64,000 nucleotides of DNA from Verrucomicrobiaceae bacterium (GTDB lineage Bacteria > Verrucomicrobiota > Verrucomicrobiia > Verrucomicrobiales > Akkermansiaceae), in assembly GCA_027487435.1 (NCBI GenBank), contig JAIYDP010000495.1, positions 1 to 64,000 of the forward strand, given 5' to 3'. Position 1 is the stretch's first letter, and each line of letters opens with the position of its first letter. Under the pieces are notes generated by a model, which saw only the letters and a program-made list of their open reading frames with translations, searched no databases and had not been told where the DNA came from. Below, in pieces: positions 29,709 to 38,978 of this stretch. The translations under genes were made by a program, and so were the position numbers.

Positions 29709-30668
29709 CTACTCTGGACGCTGAATGGTGATCGTCTGGCTGCCAGCTTCATGGCCCGCATCCGTCATCGCATACATGCGAAACTGCTCTTCGCTGCCTG
29801 GCACCGATAACCCATCCTCCGTCAAAAACGTCGTCTCGCTTGCTGGCTGCGTTTTTACCGTGCGCTCACTCGCGGTCTGATACGGCACGTCTTCGCTGGT
29901 GCGCAGTTGCAGCCGCGTCACCTTAGGATCGTCCAACGGCGCCACCACGATGCGCGCTTTGCCTACGCTAGCATCCCACTCGCCGCTCACCTGTGGGCGA
30001 TCTGGCGTAGCGCCAGAAGGAGGAGTCAACAGCGGCAAGGTCTCAAACAACGGCGTGCCAGCCGAAAAATTTAGCTCCACCACCTTGCGATAATCGATGA
30101 GCTGTCCACGCACCTTTTGATAAAGCTCCTCGCGTTGACGTCGGTTCAAAGCCGCATCATTCGTCGCCTGCGCCAGCTCCGGATAGGTATTGCGCATCAC
30201 CGCCAGATCAGCCACAAAATCAGCCAACGCATAGCCACCGCGTAAGGTCAGCGGCCCAGAAAATCCAGGGATCGTTGCTCCATTGATCTTCTCCCATGTG
30301 CTCGCCGCATCATCCAACGCCTTCAACAACACGGCCGAGCCCGCATTTCGCCCCGGCTTGTCCGGCAAATTTCCCGCATAAGGACTATCCTTCACATACA
30401 CCTCAATGGCAGCACGCAATTGGCTAAATCTCTCCAACAACGCCGCCCGTCGCTGATCGCGCTGAAACTGCACAATCTGCAACGAGTTATCCAAATCCTC
30501 CTGTTTGCTAAGAATGCGCTGCATCTCCGCGCGATCCGCCTGCAAATCAGCCCGAGCATAACCGCCCCCCAACAAAACAGCGCCAGCCGGAGAAGAATCG
30601 ACAGAGAACCAATGAGCAAGAAAGTTGTCGATCGTGATGATGTACGAAGATATTCCAGAAAAAGCCAT
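29709..30668 (-). CDS. Protein with two related helical/beta modules, unknown, 319 aa
   Basis: ATG at 30668; a GTG at 30701 is also in frame and the true start may be further in. Two similar blocks are visible: LLGGGYARADLQADRAEMQRI with a following helix, and LRGGYALADFVADLAVMRNTY with its helix about 110 residues later. After them comes a C-terminal beta domain (KARIVVAPLDDP, RLQLRTSEDVPY, TITIQRPE) like a fibronectin-type fold. Resembles uncharacterised Verrucomicrobiota proteins by layout only. Confidence 0.68.
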   Translation of the reverse strand: MAFSGISSYIITIDNFLAHWFSVDSSPAGAVLLGGGYARADLQADRAEMQRILSKQEDLDNSLQIVQFQRDQRRAALLERFSQLRAAIEVYVKDSPYAGNLPDKPGRNAGSAVLLKALDDAASTWEKINGATIPGFSGPLTLRGGYALADFVADLAVMRNTYPELAQATNDAALNRRQREELYQKVRGQLIDYRKVVELNFSAGTPLFETLPLLTPPSGATPDRPQVSGEWDASVGKARIVVAPLDDPKVTRLQLRTSEDVPYQTASERTVKTQPASETTFLTEDGLSVPGSEEQFRMYAMTDAGHEAGSQTITIQRPE

Positions 30669-31050
30669 AATCGAATAAAATGAATGATTGTTGATGCACA
30701 CTCAGCTCTATGCAGAGTGGTTGCGGAGCAATGATGAACGAATGACATGCGTATGTCAAATCAATTTACTAACTTTTTTTCAAAATTGATGAATTGCCGA
30801 TCAAATACGAAAACTTGATGGTTACAATGAATTGCATGACGATAAGAATCAATGCTATGCCGATAACAAATGCTATCCTGTTGGCTGTCGGCGGAACAGA
30901 CAATCTAGTCGGCGTAGCATACAATCTGACCAAAATAGCTGACAATGCAGTCGGCGTAGTATGCTAACGTATCAGCGTAGCGACAATTTTATCCGTTATG
31001 TTCATCCATTAAACAATCGTAACGCACTAAGCATTCTGTGTCATTTTCTT
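30669..31050. other. AT-rich intergenic region
   Basis: No gene is seen. Two copies of the ten-mer GTCGGCGTAG lie about 40 bases apart (near 30908 and 30950), amid short GTAGC/GTATGC repeats. Confidence 0.4.
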
Positions 31051-31211
31051 ATACTGCCGCGCAGCAAGTTTTTTGGTTTTCTGAAAAAGGAAATCGGGAG
31101 GAAATTCTGATGAAATTCTCACGGAATAAAGAAAAACAGGCTGGAAGCCTGTTTGCCGAGACAGGCGAGGACGCCTGTCCTCCTTTCACAAAACTTGCTG
31201 CGTGGCAGTAT
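31051..31211. mobile_element. MITE-like element, 161 bp with 22-bp terminal inverted repeats
   Basis: ATACTGCCGCGCAGCAAGTT at the left end (31051) is the inverted copy of the right end (31190-31211), with one mismatch over 22 bases. Inside are two more palindromes, CAGGCTGGAAGCCTG and ACAGGCGAGGACGCCTGT. No transposase; no clear target-site duplication. The small ORF at 31038-31253 simply crosses the element. Confidence 0.65.
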
Positions 31212-31305
31212 CGTGATTCTACTGATTGCCAAAAGTCCGTGCGGGAAAAATAGGAAAAAATTCGTCAGCCACATTACCAATCGGATCATCGCAGGAGCTT
31301 GGAGT

Positions 31306-31427
31306 GCGGAGACATGTCTCCGCTTTGGATCGGCGCGACATGTCGCGCCGGGGGGAAAGCGGCGACATGTCGCCGCACTCCAAGGGGCGACATGTCGCCC
31401 TGATGCAAAGCGGCGACATGTCGCCGC
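31306..31427. repeat. Five GACATGTC-centred perfect palindromes (REP-like)
   Basis: Palindromes of 16-20 bp at 31306-31323, 31331-31350, 31359-31376, 31385-31400 and 31410-31427 all share the core GACATGTC, but the flanks change in a compensated way (GCGGA/TCCGC, CGGCGC/GCGCCG, GCGGC/GCCGC, GGGC/GCCC). CTTGGAGTGCGG before the first is the inverse of CCGCACTCCAAG after the last. Confidence 0.85.
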
Positions 31428-31455
31428 ACTCCAAGGCTGTCGCTATTCGGGGTGA

Positions 31456-32310
31456 ATGGCTCACCTTCGCGATGGTCTTGTCTTTTTCTCTGCTACGGCT
31501 CATGCTCTGCCCATGCGCGATGGGCCGCCGGCGGTGTTGGATTTTTTTGTCATTGATGAATCGGATGACTACCTGGTGGTGGGCAAGCCGGCGCCGCTCA
31601 TCGTGCATCCTGCCAATGGCAAAGAGGAGCCGACCTTGCTTTGCGGCGTGAAACAGATTTTGGCGTTCGAGGGCGCGAATGGCCATCAGCCCGCGATCAT
31701 CACTCGCTTGGATCGCGAAACAAGCGGCTTGGTCCTAATTGCCAAGCACACGAGGGCCGCCAGCACGCTAGCAACGGCGTTGCAAAATCGCGATGCGCAT
31801 AAGGAATACCTCGCCATCGCCCATGGCTGGCCGACGTGGGAAAACTACGACTTGGACGCGCCGATCCAACGCAAGGGGCTGACGGAACAAAGTGCCATTT
31901 GGTTGCGGCGCGCCGTGCATCCTGCGGGGCAGCCGAGCAGGACTTCGTTTGATGTGCTGCAACGCTGGGAAAATGCCATGGGCAAGTTTTCTTTGTTGCG
32001 ATGCCATCCGATCACGGGGCGCACGCATCAAATTCGCGTGCATTTGGAGTTTCTTGGGCATCCGATCGTGGGCGATAAAATCTACGGTCGCGACGATGAA
32101 ACGTTTCTGTGTTGGATCGAAGATGAGCTTGATCCGAGCTGCGATCATGGGCTTTTCCTGCCGCGCCATGCCTTGCACGCCAGCCGATTGCGCATACCTT
32201 GGGAGGGCGTGATGCTCGACTGGCACTGCGATTTGTCTAGCGATCTGGCGGAGTGGATCAACGGCGCGAACGGCGATGGCCCTCACTTGGGCGACAAGCG
32301 CACTTCGTAA
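31456..32310 (+). CDS. RluA-family pseudouridine synthase
   Basis: 284 residues if begun at 31456; an ATG at 31513 is a good alternative, since the first residues lie next to the palindrome cluster. The catalytic Asp86 is in IITRLDRETSGLVLIAK, and GRTHQIRVHLEFLGHPIVGDKIYG is the family C-terminal motif. It converts a uridine to pseudouridine in rRNA or tRNA; the target site is not predictable. No S4 domain is seen. The end overlaps the convergent cyclotransferase gene by 28 bases. Confidence 0.9.
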   Translation: MAHLRDGLVFFSATAHALPMRDGPPAVLDFFVIDESDDYLVVGKPAPLIVHPANGKEEPTLLCGVKQILAFEGANGHQPAIITRLDRETSGLVLIAKHTRAASTLATALQNRDAHKEYLAIAHGWPTWENYDLDAPIQRKGLTEQSAIWLRRAVHPAGQPSRTSFDVLQRWENAMGKFSLLRCHPITGRTHQIRVHLEFLGHPIVGDKIYGRDDETFLCWIEDELDPSCDHGLFLPRHALHASRLRIPWEGVMLDWHCDLSSDLAEWINGANGDGPHLGDKRTS

Positions 32311-33137
32311 ATGTGTGGCCAGCATTTTCCGGTCACATAGAGCAGCCCGGTGGTGGCATCGTAGGCAATGCCGTTGAGCACGTGATCCGGCGAGCGGCGG
32401 GGGCTATCGCGATCGATGCCGGTAAAGTCGATCATGCCGATGACCTTGCCCGTGTGGGGATCGATGCGGGCGATTTGTTCCTTGCGCCAGATGTTGGCAA
32501 AAATTTCGCCATCTACGTATTCCAGCTCGTTGAGTTGATCGATGGCTTTGCCATTCCACGTGACGCTGAGCGTGCGGGTGGGTTTCATGGTGCTGGGATC
32601 GATGACGCGAATCTGGGCGCTGCCGTCGCTGAGGAAGAGAAATTTCCCGTCATTGCACAGCCCCCAACCCTCGCCGGCGTAGGAGAAATTTTTTTTCCAA
32701 TCGAGCGTCTTGGCGTCGTAGATGAATCCGGTTTGGTGTTGCCATGTCAATTGATAGACGAGGCCATGGAGCACCGTGAGGCCTTCGCCAAAATAAGAGC
32801 CTTGGAGTTGCTTGAGGATCAGCGGTTTGCCCGTGGCAGGATGGACGCGGCGGATGGATGAGGCGCCCTGCATGCCGGTGCTTTCGAGCCACTGGCCTTG
32901 GTGGATTTCTAAGCCTTGGAGGAAGGCTTGCGGATCGTGGGGGAGTTTTTTCACCACCTCATAGCGCAGCTCGGTGGCGGACTGCCATGCCGGTGCCTTG
33001 CGCACCTCTGCCACTGCGGGCTGGCCGGGCGGGGATGAAGTCTCGGCGGCTTTATTTTTGCAACTTGTGAGAGAAAAGCAGCAGAGCGTCAGGATGGTCA
33101 ATCGCGGAGGGGCAAGAAAAATGTTGCTGCGTTTCAT
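32283..33137 (-). CDS. Glutaminyl-peptide cyclotransferase (plant/bacterial beta-propeller type), lipoprotein
   Basis: 284 residues. A lipoprotein signal ends at LTSC near residue 26. The five-bladed propeller family is shown by HDPQAFLQGLEI, GYFGEGLT-like SYFGEGLTVL, TLSVTWNGKAIDQLNELEY and NGIAYDATTGLLYVTGK. It cyclises N-terminal glutamine to pyroglutamate on exported proteins. It lies 24 bases after parB on the same strand. Confidence 0.88.
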   Translation of the reverse strand: MKRSNIFLAPPRLTILTLCCFSLTSCKNKAAETSSPPGQPAVAEVRKAPAWQSATELRYEVVKKLPHDPQAFLQGLEIHQGQWLESTGMQGASSIRRVHPATGKPLILKQLQGSYFGEGLTVLHGLVYQLTWQHQTGFIYDAKTLDWKKNFSYAGEGWGLCNDGKFLFLSDGSAQIRVIDPSTMKPTRTLSVTWNGKAIDQLNELEYVDGEIFANIWRKEQIARIDPHTGKVIGMIDFTGIDRDSPRRSPDHVLNGIAYDATTGLLYVTGKCWPHIYEVRLSPK

Positions 33138-33161
33138 GACGGTTGTGCTGGTGGGTGGCTG

Positions 33162-34076
33162 TTATGCTTCGTCCACTCCTAGCAGTTCGAGGATGCGTTG
33201 CAGGTCATCGTTACCGTAGTATTCGATCTCGATGCGGCCTTTTTTCGCTTGGTGGTGGATGGCGACTTGGGTAGCAAACAAGCCACGCAAGCGGTTTTCC
33301 AGATCGCCGATGTGAGCTTCGACGTCCTTGGGCGTTAAGGAAGGTTCATCTGTGCGGGTGGCGTTTTTCTTGGCGATCGGAGGATTGAGATATTCTTGGA
33401 CAAGTTTCTCGGTGGCTCTGACGGTGAGGGATTTTTTGAAGATTTGATCGGAGGCAAGAAGTTGCAGTTGTTGATCCTTGATGCCCAGCAAAGCTTTGGC
33501 GTGGCCAACACTCAAGCGACCGTGGGCGACGTGCATTTGCACATCGGGATGGAGGTCGAGCAAGCGCATGGCGTTGGCAACGCTGGCGCGGGATCTGCCG
33601 ACACGAAGGGCGATTTCTTCTTGTTTCAGCGAATACTCGCGTGCTAGGCGGACAAAACCCGACGCTTCATCCATCGGGTTGAGGTCTTGGCGTTGCAGGT
33701 TTTCTACCAGAGCCATTTCGAGCACATCGCGGTCGGATGCCTCACGTTCAATCACGGGAACGGTGGTAAGACCGAGTTTTTTCGAGGCGCGCCAGCGGCG
33801 TTCCCCGGCGATGAGTTCTAGCGTAGTGCCGACGCGACGGACGATGAGGGGCTGAATGATGCCGTGCTGACGAATCGACTCCATCAATTCATCCAGCGGT
33901 TCCTCGACAAAATGAGTGCGCGGCTGCAAGGGGCTAGCGACTACGGAATCGATGGCAGCATCACGAACGAGCTTACGTTCATCGGGCGAAATGGTAGGCT
34001 CAGGGATCGCTGCCGACCCGGACTGCTTTTTGATCAAAGCTCCGAGTCCTTTTCCTAATGCAGTTTTGGTGGCCAT
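33162..34076 (-). CDS. parB: ParB/Spo0J family chromosome-partition protein
   Basis: 304 residues. Seen: LVRDAAIDSVVASPLQPRTHF and the CTP-binding GERRWRASKKLGLTTVPVIE in the N-terminal domain, the helix-turn-helix EIALRVGRSRASVANAMRLL near residue 150, and a C-terminal dimerisation segment. It binds parS and spreads to segregate the origin. No parA is adjacent, which is unusual but not rare. It starts after a short non-coding gap with the lactonase terminator. Confidence 0.93.
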   Translation of the reverse strand: MATKTALGKGLGALIKKQSGSAAIPEPTISPDERKLVRDAAIDSVVASPLQPRTHFVEEPLDELMESIRQHGIIQPLIVRRVGTTLELIAGERRWRASKKLGLTTVPVIEREASDRDVLEMALVENLQRQDLNPMDEASGFVRLAREYSLKQEEIALRVGRSRASVANAMRLLDLHPDVQMHVAHGRLSVGHAKALLGIKDQQLQLLASDQIFKKSLTVRATEKLVQEYLNPPIAKKNATRTDEPSLTPKDVEAHIGDLENRLRGLFATQVAIHHQAKKGRIEIEYYGNDDLQRILELLGVDEA

Positions 34077-34102
34077 GGGGGGAAGAGTATGCCTACAGCG
34101 CG

Positions 34103-34137
34103 AAAAAAAATCAAAGATGTTTTCCGTTGGAACATCT
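34103..34137 (-). terminator. Rho-independent terminator of the lactonase gene
   Basis: On the minus strand the stem AGATGTT/AACATCT with a 9-base loop is followed by TTGATTTTTTTT. Confidence 0.75.
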
Positions 34138-34209
34138 GTTTGACGTAGAAAACCTTGATATTAAAGGGAATGAAGGCGAAAAGTTTTTTCCAATAACGTT
34201 AGATCGGTG

Positions 34210-35301
34210 TTACCAAAAAAGCAAACAGGTGGGTGCGGGCACTTCTAGCTTGTGCGCCGTGGGGGTTAGCTTGCCGGTTTGAGGGTCGATGGACAGCACA
34301 TGCAGGCTATCGGAATCTTGCCCCGCTACGATCAAATAGGCGCCGCCGGGAGCGATGACGAAATGCCGTGGGGTTTTCGCGTCTGCCACGCATTGGCCGG
34401 TAGCCGTTAGCTCACCGGTGGCAGCATCGATGAGGAACGAAGCAATCGAGTCGTGCCCGCGGTTCGAGGCGTAGAGGAAGCGCCCATTGGGATGCACTTC
34501 GATCTCGGCGGTGGTGTTTTTTTCCGCGTAGCCTTCAGGCAAGGTGGTCAGGGGCTTTTGCGGCGTGAGCACTTGTTGCTTGCGGGTGTAATGGGTCACG
34601 GTATTGCTCAGCTCATTGACGCAATACACCCATGGCTGATTCGGGTGAAAGGCGAGATGTCGCGGCCCCGCACCCGGTGCTGTGGCGGCATGGTTTTTAT
34701 CATCCAATTGGAGTTCGGATGTCGCCGCATTTACCTTCATGACGAGGATTTTGTCCAAGCCGAGGTCGGGCATAAAGCAATGGCCGTCGGCAAAATAAAC
34801 GCCGTGCGCATGAGCGGCGTCTTGACGTTGCGGATGCACGCTTTTTCCCTCGACGCGCAAATTGCTCACCACAGCCGAGAGATCACCCTTGGGCCCAAGC
34901 GCAAAGCTGGTGGTATTTCCGCTGCCATAATTCGCCACTGCAAGCGTCGTGGCTTCGGGATTGATCGCCAAATGACATGGCCCTTGTCCGCCACTGACTA
35001 CGTCCGATAGAAATCTCACGCTGCGATCTTTCTCCACGCTAAATACCGCCAAGGAGCCTGTGCCATCGGGACGGTTCCCCACGCTGTAGAGCAGGTTTTT
35101 TTTCGGGTGCTTGCACAGGAATCCAGGGTCTTTGTAGGGAGCCGCCAGCGATACGCCTGAGAGCTTGCCCGTAGCGTCATCAAATTGCGCAAGATAGATA
35201 CCTTGGCTCTCCCGAACGCTCCGTGTGCCGATGAAAAATGGCAGTTCCGCAGCAGGACTAAGCGTCATGGAAAAAAGAATCGCAGCATATCGTTTTCGCA
35301 T
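34210..35301 (-). CDS. Lactonase family protein (seven-bladed propeller, YbhE/Pgl-like)
   Basis: 363 residues with an N-terminal signal peptide (about 1-18). Family features: SGGQGPCHLAINPEATTLAVANYGSGN, APGAGPRHLAFHPNQPWVYCVNELSNTV and YASNRGHDSIASFLID. Cytosolic relatives hydrolyse 6-phosphogluconolactone; this exported form probably acts on another lactone or sugar. Confidence 0.88.
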   Translation of the reverse strand: MRKRYAAILFSMTLSPAAELPFFIGTRSVRESQGIYLAQFDDATGKLSGVSLAAPYKDPGFLCKHPKKNLLYSVGNRPDGTGSLAVFSVEKDRSVRFLSDVVSGGQGPCHLAINPEATTLAVANYGSGNTTSFALGPKGDLSAVVSNLRVEGKSVHPQRQDAAHAHGVYFADGHCFMPDLGLDKILVMKVNAATSELQLDDKNHAATAPGAGPRHLAFHPNQPWVYCVNELSNTVTHYTRKQQVLTPQKPLTTLPEGYAEKNTTAEIEVHPNGRFLYASNRGHDSIASFLIDAATGELTATGQCVADAKTPRHFVIAPGGAYLIVAGQDSDSLHVLSIDPQTGKLTPTAHKLEVPAPTCLLFW

Positions 35302-35376
35302 GTCCTGATGCTGAACCTAGCAGGTCTGGGATGTCGAGCAGAAATCCTCAGCATTCCATGGAAAAATCTCACGCCC

Positions 35377-38082
35377 TCATGATTTCCCTCCGCGCAATAA
35401 CCTTTCCGCAGCCTCTAAGGTATCGATGTCTGCTAGCGTCTTATCGTGCCGAATGGATTTGATGCGCGGGAAACGCAGCGCTAGCCCCGAATCATGGCGA
35501 GGAGAACGGCGAATCGAATCAAACGCGATTTCCAACACTAAATTCGCCTCCACCCAATGCTTTCTGCGCTCGCGCTTGATGGTATGCTGGCGGAAATGCT
35601 CACTGCAGCGCTCAATTTCCTCATCGGTTAGTCCCGAATATGCTTTCCCTAGCACACGCAATTCCCCGCTCGCGGCATCGCGCACCGCAAACGTGTAATC
35701 GGATAAAACATCCGCCCGCCGCCCATGCCCCTGCTCTGCCGCTACCACCACACAATCCAGCGTCGGCATTACCCCCTTGAGCTTGATCCATGATTTCCCG
35801 CGGCGACCAGGCGAGTAAATACTGCTCGGATCCTTCGCAATCAAGCCCTCGTGATCTGCTTGCAGCGCTGCTTTGAAACGTTCCTCGATCTCTTCCACCT
35901 GATCGGCCCGATGCAGCTCAATGCAGTGAAACATCCCCGCCAAGCCCATCATCTCCAAACGCCCCCTGCGCTCCGCCAACTCCCGCTCTAACAAACTCTC
36001 ACCATCCATCCACAGCAAATCAAACGCCACATACCGCAGCGGCACCGCACTCGCCCCGCCAGGGTCTTCCGCAAACAAATCCGACTCGACCCGCGTCCGC
36101 CCCAAGCGTTTCTGCAAGTCGTGAAAACTCAACTTCCGCCCCGCAGCATAAGCGATCAACTCCCCATCCAATACAAAATCTCCCGCCAACTCCTTCGCCG
36201 CTTGGATCAACTCTGGAAACTCTCGATCCAACGGACGCAAGTCGCGCGAAAACAAGCCCACCGCATCACCGACCTTATGCAACTGCATGCGAATGCCATC
36301 ATACTTCGGCTCTAACCAGAACGGCGGAGCAAACGTCAGCGCAGAAAAATGCAAGCGCCCATCTTCCTCACCCCGCTCTAGCGGCGATGCCAGCATGCAA
36401 CGAATCGGCACCAACGGCGTCAACGTCGCCTCGCCCAATTTTCCTTCTTTCGCCAAAACCGCTGTCTTCCCTAGGTCTCCCGTCAACATCGCCGCATCGC
36501 GCAAGATGCCATGATCTCTCGCAAACGCCACGCACAAAGCCTCTTCCACCAAACCTTCTTTCAGGCCAATGCGCAAATCTCCCGTGAGCAATTTCACCAC
36601 CAACTCGGATTCCACGGGATGCAACTCCGCAAAACATTTCGTCAGCACCTCCACTTTTTCGTGCGAACCTCCTAGCGCTTCCAACTCGCGAAAAACATCA
36701 CACAAGCCCGCAAAATCCCGCGGCTTGGGGAACATGAACAACTCCTGCAAGACCACTCGCGCGGTGCGTGCGATGTCATTTTGCACCGCAGAAATTTGCT
36801 GAAATCGCTCCACCTTCACTCCTGGCACCGAGATCACCGCGCGTTTGATCGTCGCACTGCCGACGTGCAATTTCCTCTTCCCTCCCTCTCGCGGCAGCGG
36901 CTCACCGCAAAACCACCGCACCGCCGTAGCCAAGTCCTCTACATTAAGCCCCTTCAAATAATTCACCAAAAACTCGATCTTCGCCACGCGACTGCTCGTT
37001 TCCCCAATCAGCCGACAAACATCGGAAAAATCTGCCAGCGCACAGATCGGACGGCTGTAGCGCGGTGTCGGCGTGCCGATCCGATTCGCAAAACTTTTTT
37101 CAAACGCAATCTCTAACTGATCTCCCCCCATCGCGCACCATGCCTCGATCCCCTTCTCGCGCAGTTCGGCAGCAAATTCTTTGGCATAGCCATGAACCGT
37201 AAAGACCCGCTTCGGCCTCACCCGCTTGACGCACTCATGCAGCCCCGCATAATCCGCGTGATCCGACATCGGAATCACTTCATCCACCCGATACCGGTAC
37301 ATCGCCCCCGGCTGCATGCCCCAACCGGAAAGCATCGCCACACGTTTCGTTTTCAAGCCACGCAGCAACGTAGAAGTTACCGCATTCGGCGGCGCCACCA
37401 CCGCCTGACGCGGGCCAACCTCGCCGGTGAAAACCACTGGCTCTGGCAAGTCAATCCCCACTGCGCGACACGCCAAAGTCATTTCCGCTACCTTAGGATG
37501 AGAAAGCACATCAATCCCCCGCTCCGCACACAGCGCCACCACCTCCTGCGCTTTCCCTAACGAATACCCTAAAAACACCGGCACCTCGCCATCGGCAAAC
37601 GCATCCTCGGCAAAACGAATCACCGAGGCATCCACCACCATCGCATTCGGGAAAACAAACTGCGGCAGCCCAAACGTCGTCTCCATGATCAAGGTATCCG
37701 CTTGCGGGAAATTTACCGCCTCTGTTGTTCGACCCCGCCGCACCTTGAAGTCGCCAGTATAAAGCAAGCTCGCGCCGTCGCTCTTTCGCGTCAGATGCAA
37801 CATCGCAGAACCCACAATGTGCCCCGCCGGAAGCATCCGCAGGCGAAATCCCTCGCGCTCGAGCATCACACCAAAATCCATCGCCTCCAGCCGCGCCTCC
37901 GCCATTTGAAACCGTGCCCGCAACAACCGCGCCGTCATCGATGAGCACCACGCCTGCTCATGGCGGGCAAAATGATCCGCATGTGCATGCGAAACAAACG
38001 CCGCAGGCCGCGCATCCCACGGATCCAACCAGAAATCCATCTCCGGCAGATAAATTCCTCGGTTAAATTGCACTTCGATCAC
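35377..38082 (-). CDS. Fusion of ligase-associated DNA exonuclease and ATP-dependent DNA ligase
   Basis: 901 residues, GTG start at 38082. Residues 1-335 are a metallo-beta-lactamase/beta-CASP nuclease (SHAHADH at 31-37, AGHIVGSAML, YTGDFKVRRGRT, MSDHADYAGL). Residues 345-900 are an ATP-dependent ligase: the adenylated Lys593 in EPKYDGIRM, DFVLDGELIAY, EGLIAKDPSS and SWIKLKG, then an OB domain. In many bacteria these are separate neighbours in an end-processing operon; here they are one polypeptide. Probably a DNA repair enzyme trimming and sealing ends. Confidence 0.92.
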   Translation of the reverse strand: MIEVQFNRGIYLPEMDFWLDPWDARPAAFVSHAHADHFARHEQAWCSSMTARLLRARFQMAEARLEAMDFGVMLEREGFRLRMLPAGHIVGSAMLHLTRKSDGASLLYTGDFKVRRGRTTEAVNFPQADTLIMETTFGLPQFVFPNAMVVDASVIRFAEDAFADGEVPVFLGYSLGKAQEVVALCAERGIDVLSHPKVAEMTLACRAVGIDLPEPVVFTGEVGPRQAVVAPPNAVTSTLLRGLKTKRVAMLSGWGMQPGAMYRYRVDEVIPMSDHADYAGLHECVKRVRPKRVFTVHGYAKEFAAELREKGIEAWCAMGGDQLEIAFEKSFANRIGTPTPRYSRPICALADFSDVCRLIGETSSRVAKIEFLVNYLKGLNVEDLATAVRWFCGEPLPREGGKRKLHVGSATIKRAVISVPGVKVERFQQISAVQNDIARTARVVLQELFMFPKPRDFAGLCDVFRELEALGGSHEKVEVLTKCFAELHPVESELVVKLLTGDLRIGLKEGLVEEALCVAFARDHGILRDAAMLTGDLGKTAVLAKEGKLGEATLTPLVPIRCMLASPLERGEEDGRLHFSALTFAPPFWLEPKYDGIRMQLHKVGDAVGLFSRDLRPLDREFPELIQAAKELAGDFVLDGELIAYAAGRKLSFHDLQKRLGRTRVESDLFAEDPGGASAVPLRYVAFDLLWMDGESLLERELAERRGRLEMMGLAGMFHCIELHRADQVEEIEERFKAALQADHEGLIAKDPSSIYSPGRRGKSWIKLKGVMPTLDCVVVAAEQGHGRRADVLSDYTFAVRDAASGELRVLGKAYSGLTDEEIERCSEHFRQHTIKRERRKHWVEANLVLEIAFDSIRRSPRHDSGLALRFPRIKSIRHDKTLADIDTLEAAERLLRGGKS

Positions 38083-38174
38083 GCGCTCAACCTATGCACC
38101 TTTCCCCCGTTCGGCAATGCCTGAAAAAAGACATCGCTTGCTTTTGTGCAGAACTGGCTATCGTAGCTGCCAGC

Positions 38175-38642
38175 ATGAACATCAAAACATTGCACCAAGT
38201 GCAGGAATTCCCCTTAACGCTCGATCAAGCATGGGAATTTTTCTCCACTCCCGCGAACCTCAATCGCATCACTCCGCCCGACCTTGGCTTCACCATGACC
38301 TATTCCGCTGGCGATACCATCTACGAAGGGCAAATCATCACCTACCGCATCCGCGTAGCTCCGCTGATCCATTTGCCATGGGTCACCGAAATTCGTAGCG
38401 TTAAGGAAGGGCATTCGTTCATCGATGTCCAGCTCAGCGGCCCCTACAGCCTTTGGCATCATCGCCACCTCTTTGAAGAAACTCCAACAGGTGTCCGCAT
38501 GACTGATCTCGTACATTACGCCCTGCCCTTTGGCCCCTGCGGCTCCATCGCCCATGCTCTTTTCGTCAGAAAAAAACTCCAGTGGATCTTCGACTACCGC
38601 CGCAACATGCTAGCGAAGCATTTCACCCAAAATCCACAATAA
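38175..38642 (+). CDS. SRPBCC family protein (START/polyketide cyclase-like)
   Basis: 155 residues from the ATG at 38175. The pattern FPLTLDQAWEFFSTPANLNRITPPDLGF, then PWVTEIRSVKEGHSFIDVQLSGPYSLWHHRHLFEE and VHYALPFGP, matches the SRPBCC group often called 'cell division inhibitor-like'. It binds a hydrophobic ligand in a helix-grip fold; the true role is unknown. It is divergent from the ligase gene. Confidence 0.85.
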   Translation: MNIKTLHQVQEFPLTLDQAWEFFSTPANLNRITPPDLGFTMTYSAGDTIYEGQIITYRIRVAPLIHLPWVTEIRSVKEGHSFIDVQLSGPYSLWHHRHLFEETPTGVRMTDLVHYALPFGPCGSIAHALFVRKKLQWIFDYRRNMLAKHFTQNPQ

Positions 38643-38670
38643 GACACACGTTTTGCCATGGCGATGAGCC

Positions 38671-38925
38671 AAAATCTAGCCTCGCCACGAGAAACCGCTC
38701 CAAACGACTCTCGATTAAAGCTCCTCCACGTAAACTTGTTTTAATCGACACTCGATCAAAACTCCGCCACGTAAACTACTTTTGAACGACTCTCGAGCAA
38801 ACCTCCGCCACGTAAACTATTTCTGAACGACTCTCGATCAAAACTCTGCCACGTAAACTTTTTTTGAACGACGCTCGATTAAAACTTTGCCACGTAAAAC
38901 CGCTTCAAACGACTGACATTGAAAG
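38671..38925. repeat. Tandem repeat, six copies, period 41 bp
   Basis: CCACGTAAAC-type cores occur at 38726, 38767, 38808, 38849 and 38890 (exact 41-base steps), with a degenerate copy at 38686. Each unit also has GAACGACTCTCGATCAAAAC. It lies between convergent genes, where no coding is expected. Confidence 0.9.
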
Positions 38926-38978
38926 CCACTTTTGTTGCGCGATGCGCAAGGGTGTATTATCTGGCAGCAGCGTTGAGA

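Noticed and set aside
31226-31686. ORFs with GDMSPHSK-like residues on both strands
   Set aside because: They are translations of the GACATGTC palindromes.
34115-34137. parS-like site upstream of parB (TGTT...AACA)
   Set aside because: The centre lacks CACGTG, and on the minus strand the structure is followed by a T-run, so it is a terminator of the lactonase gene.
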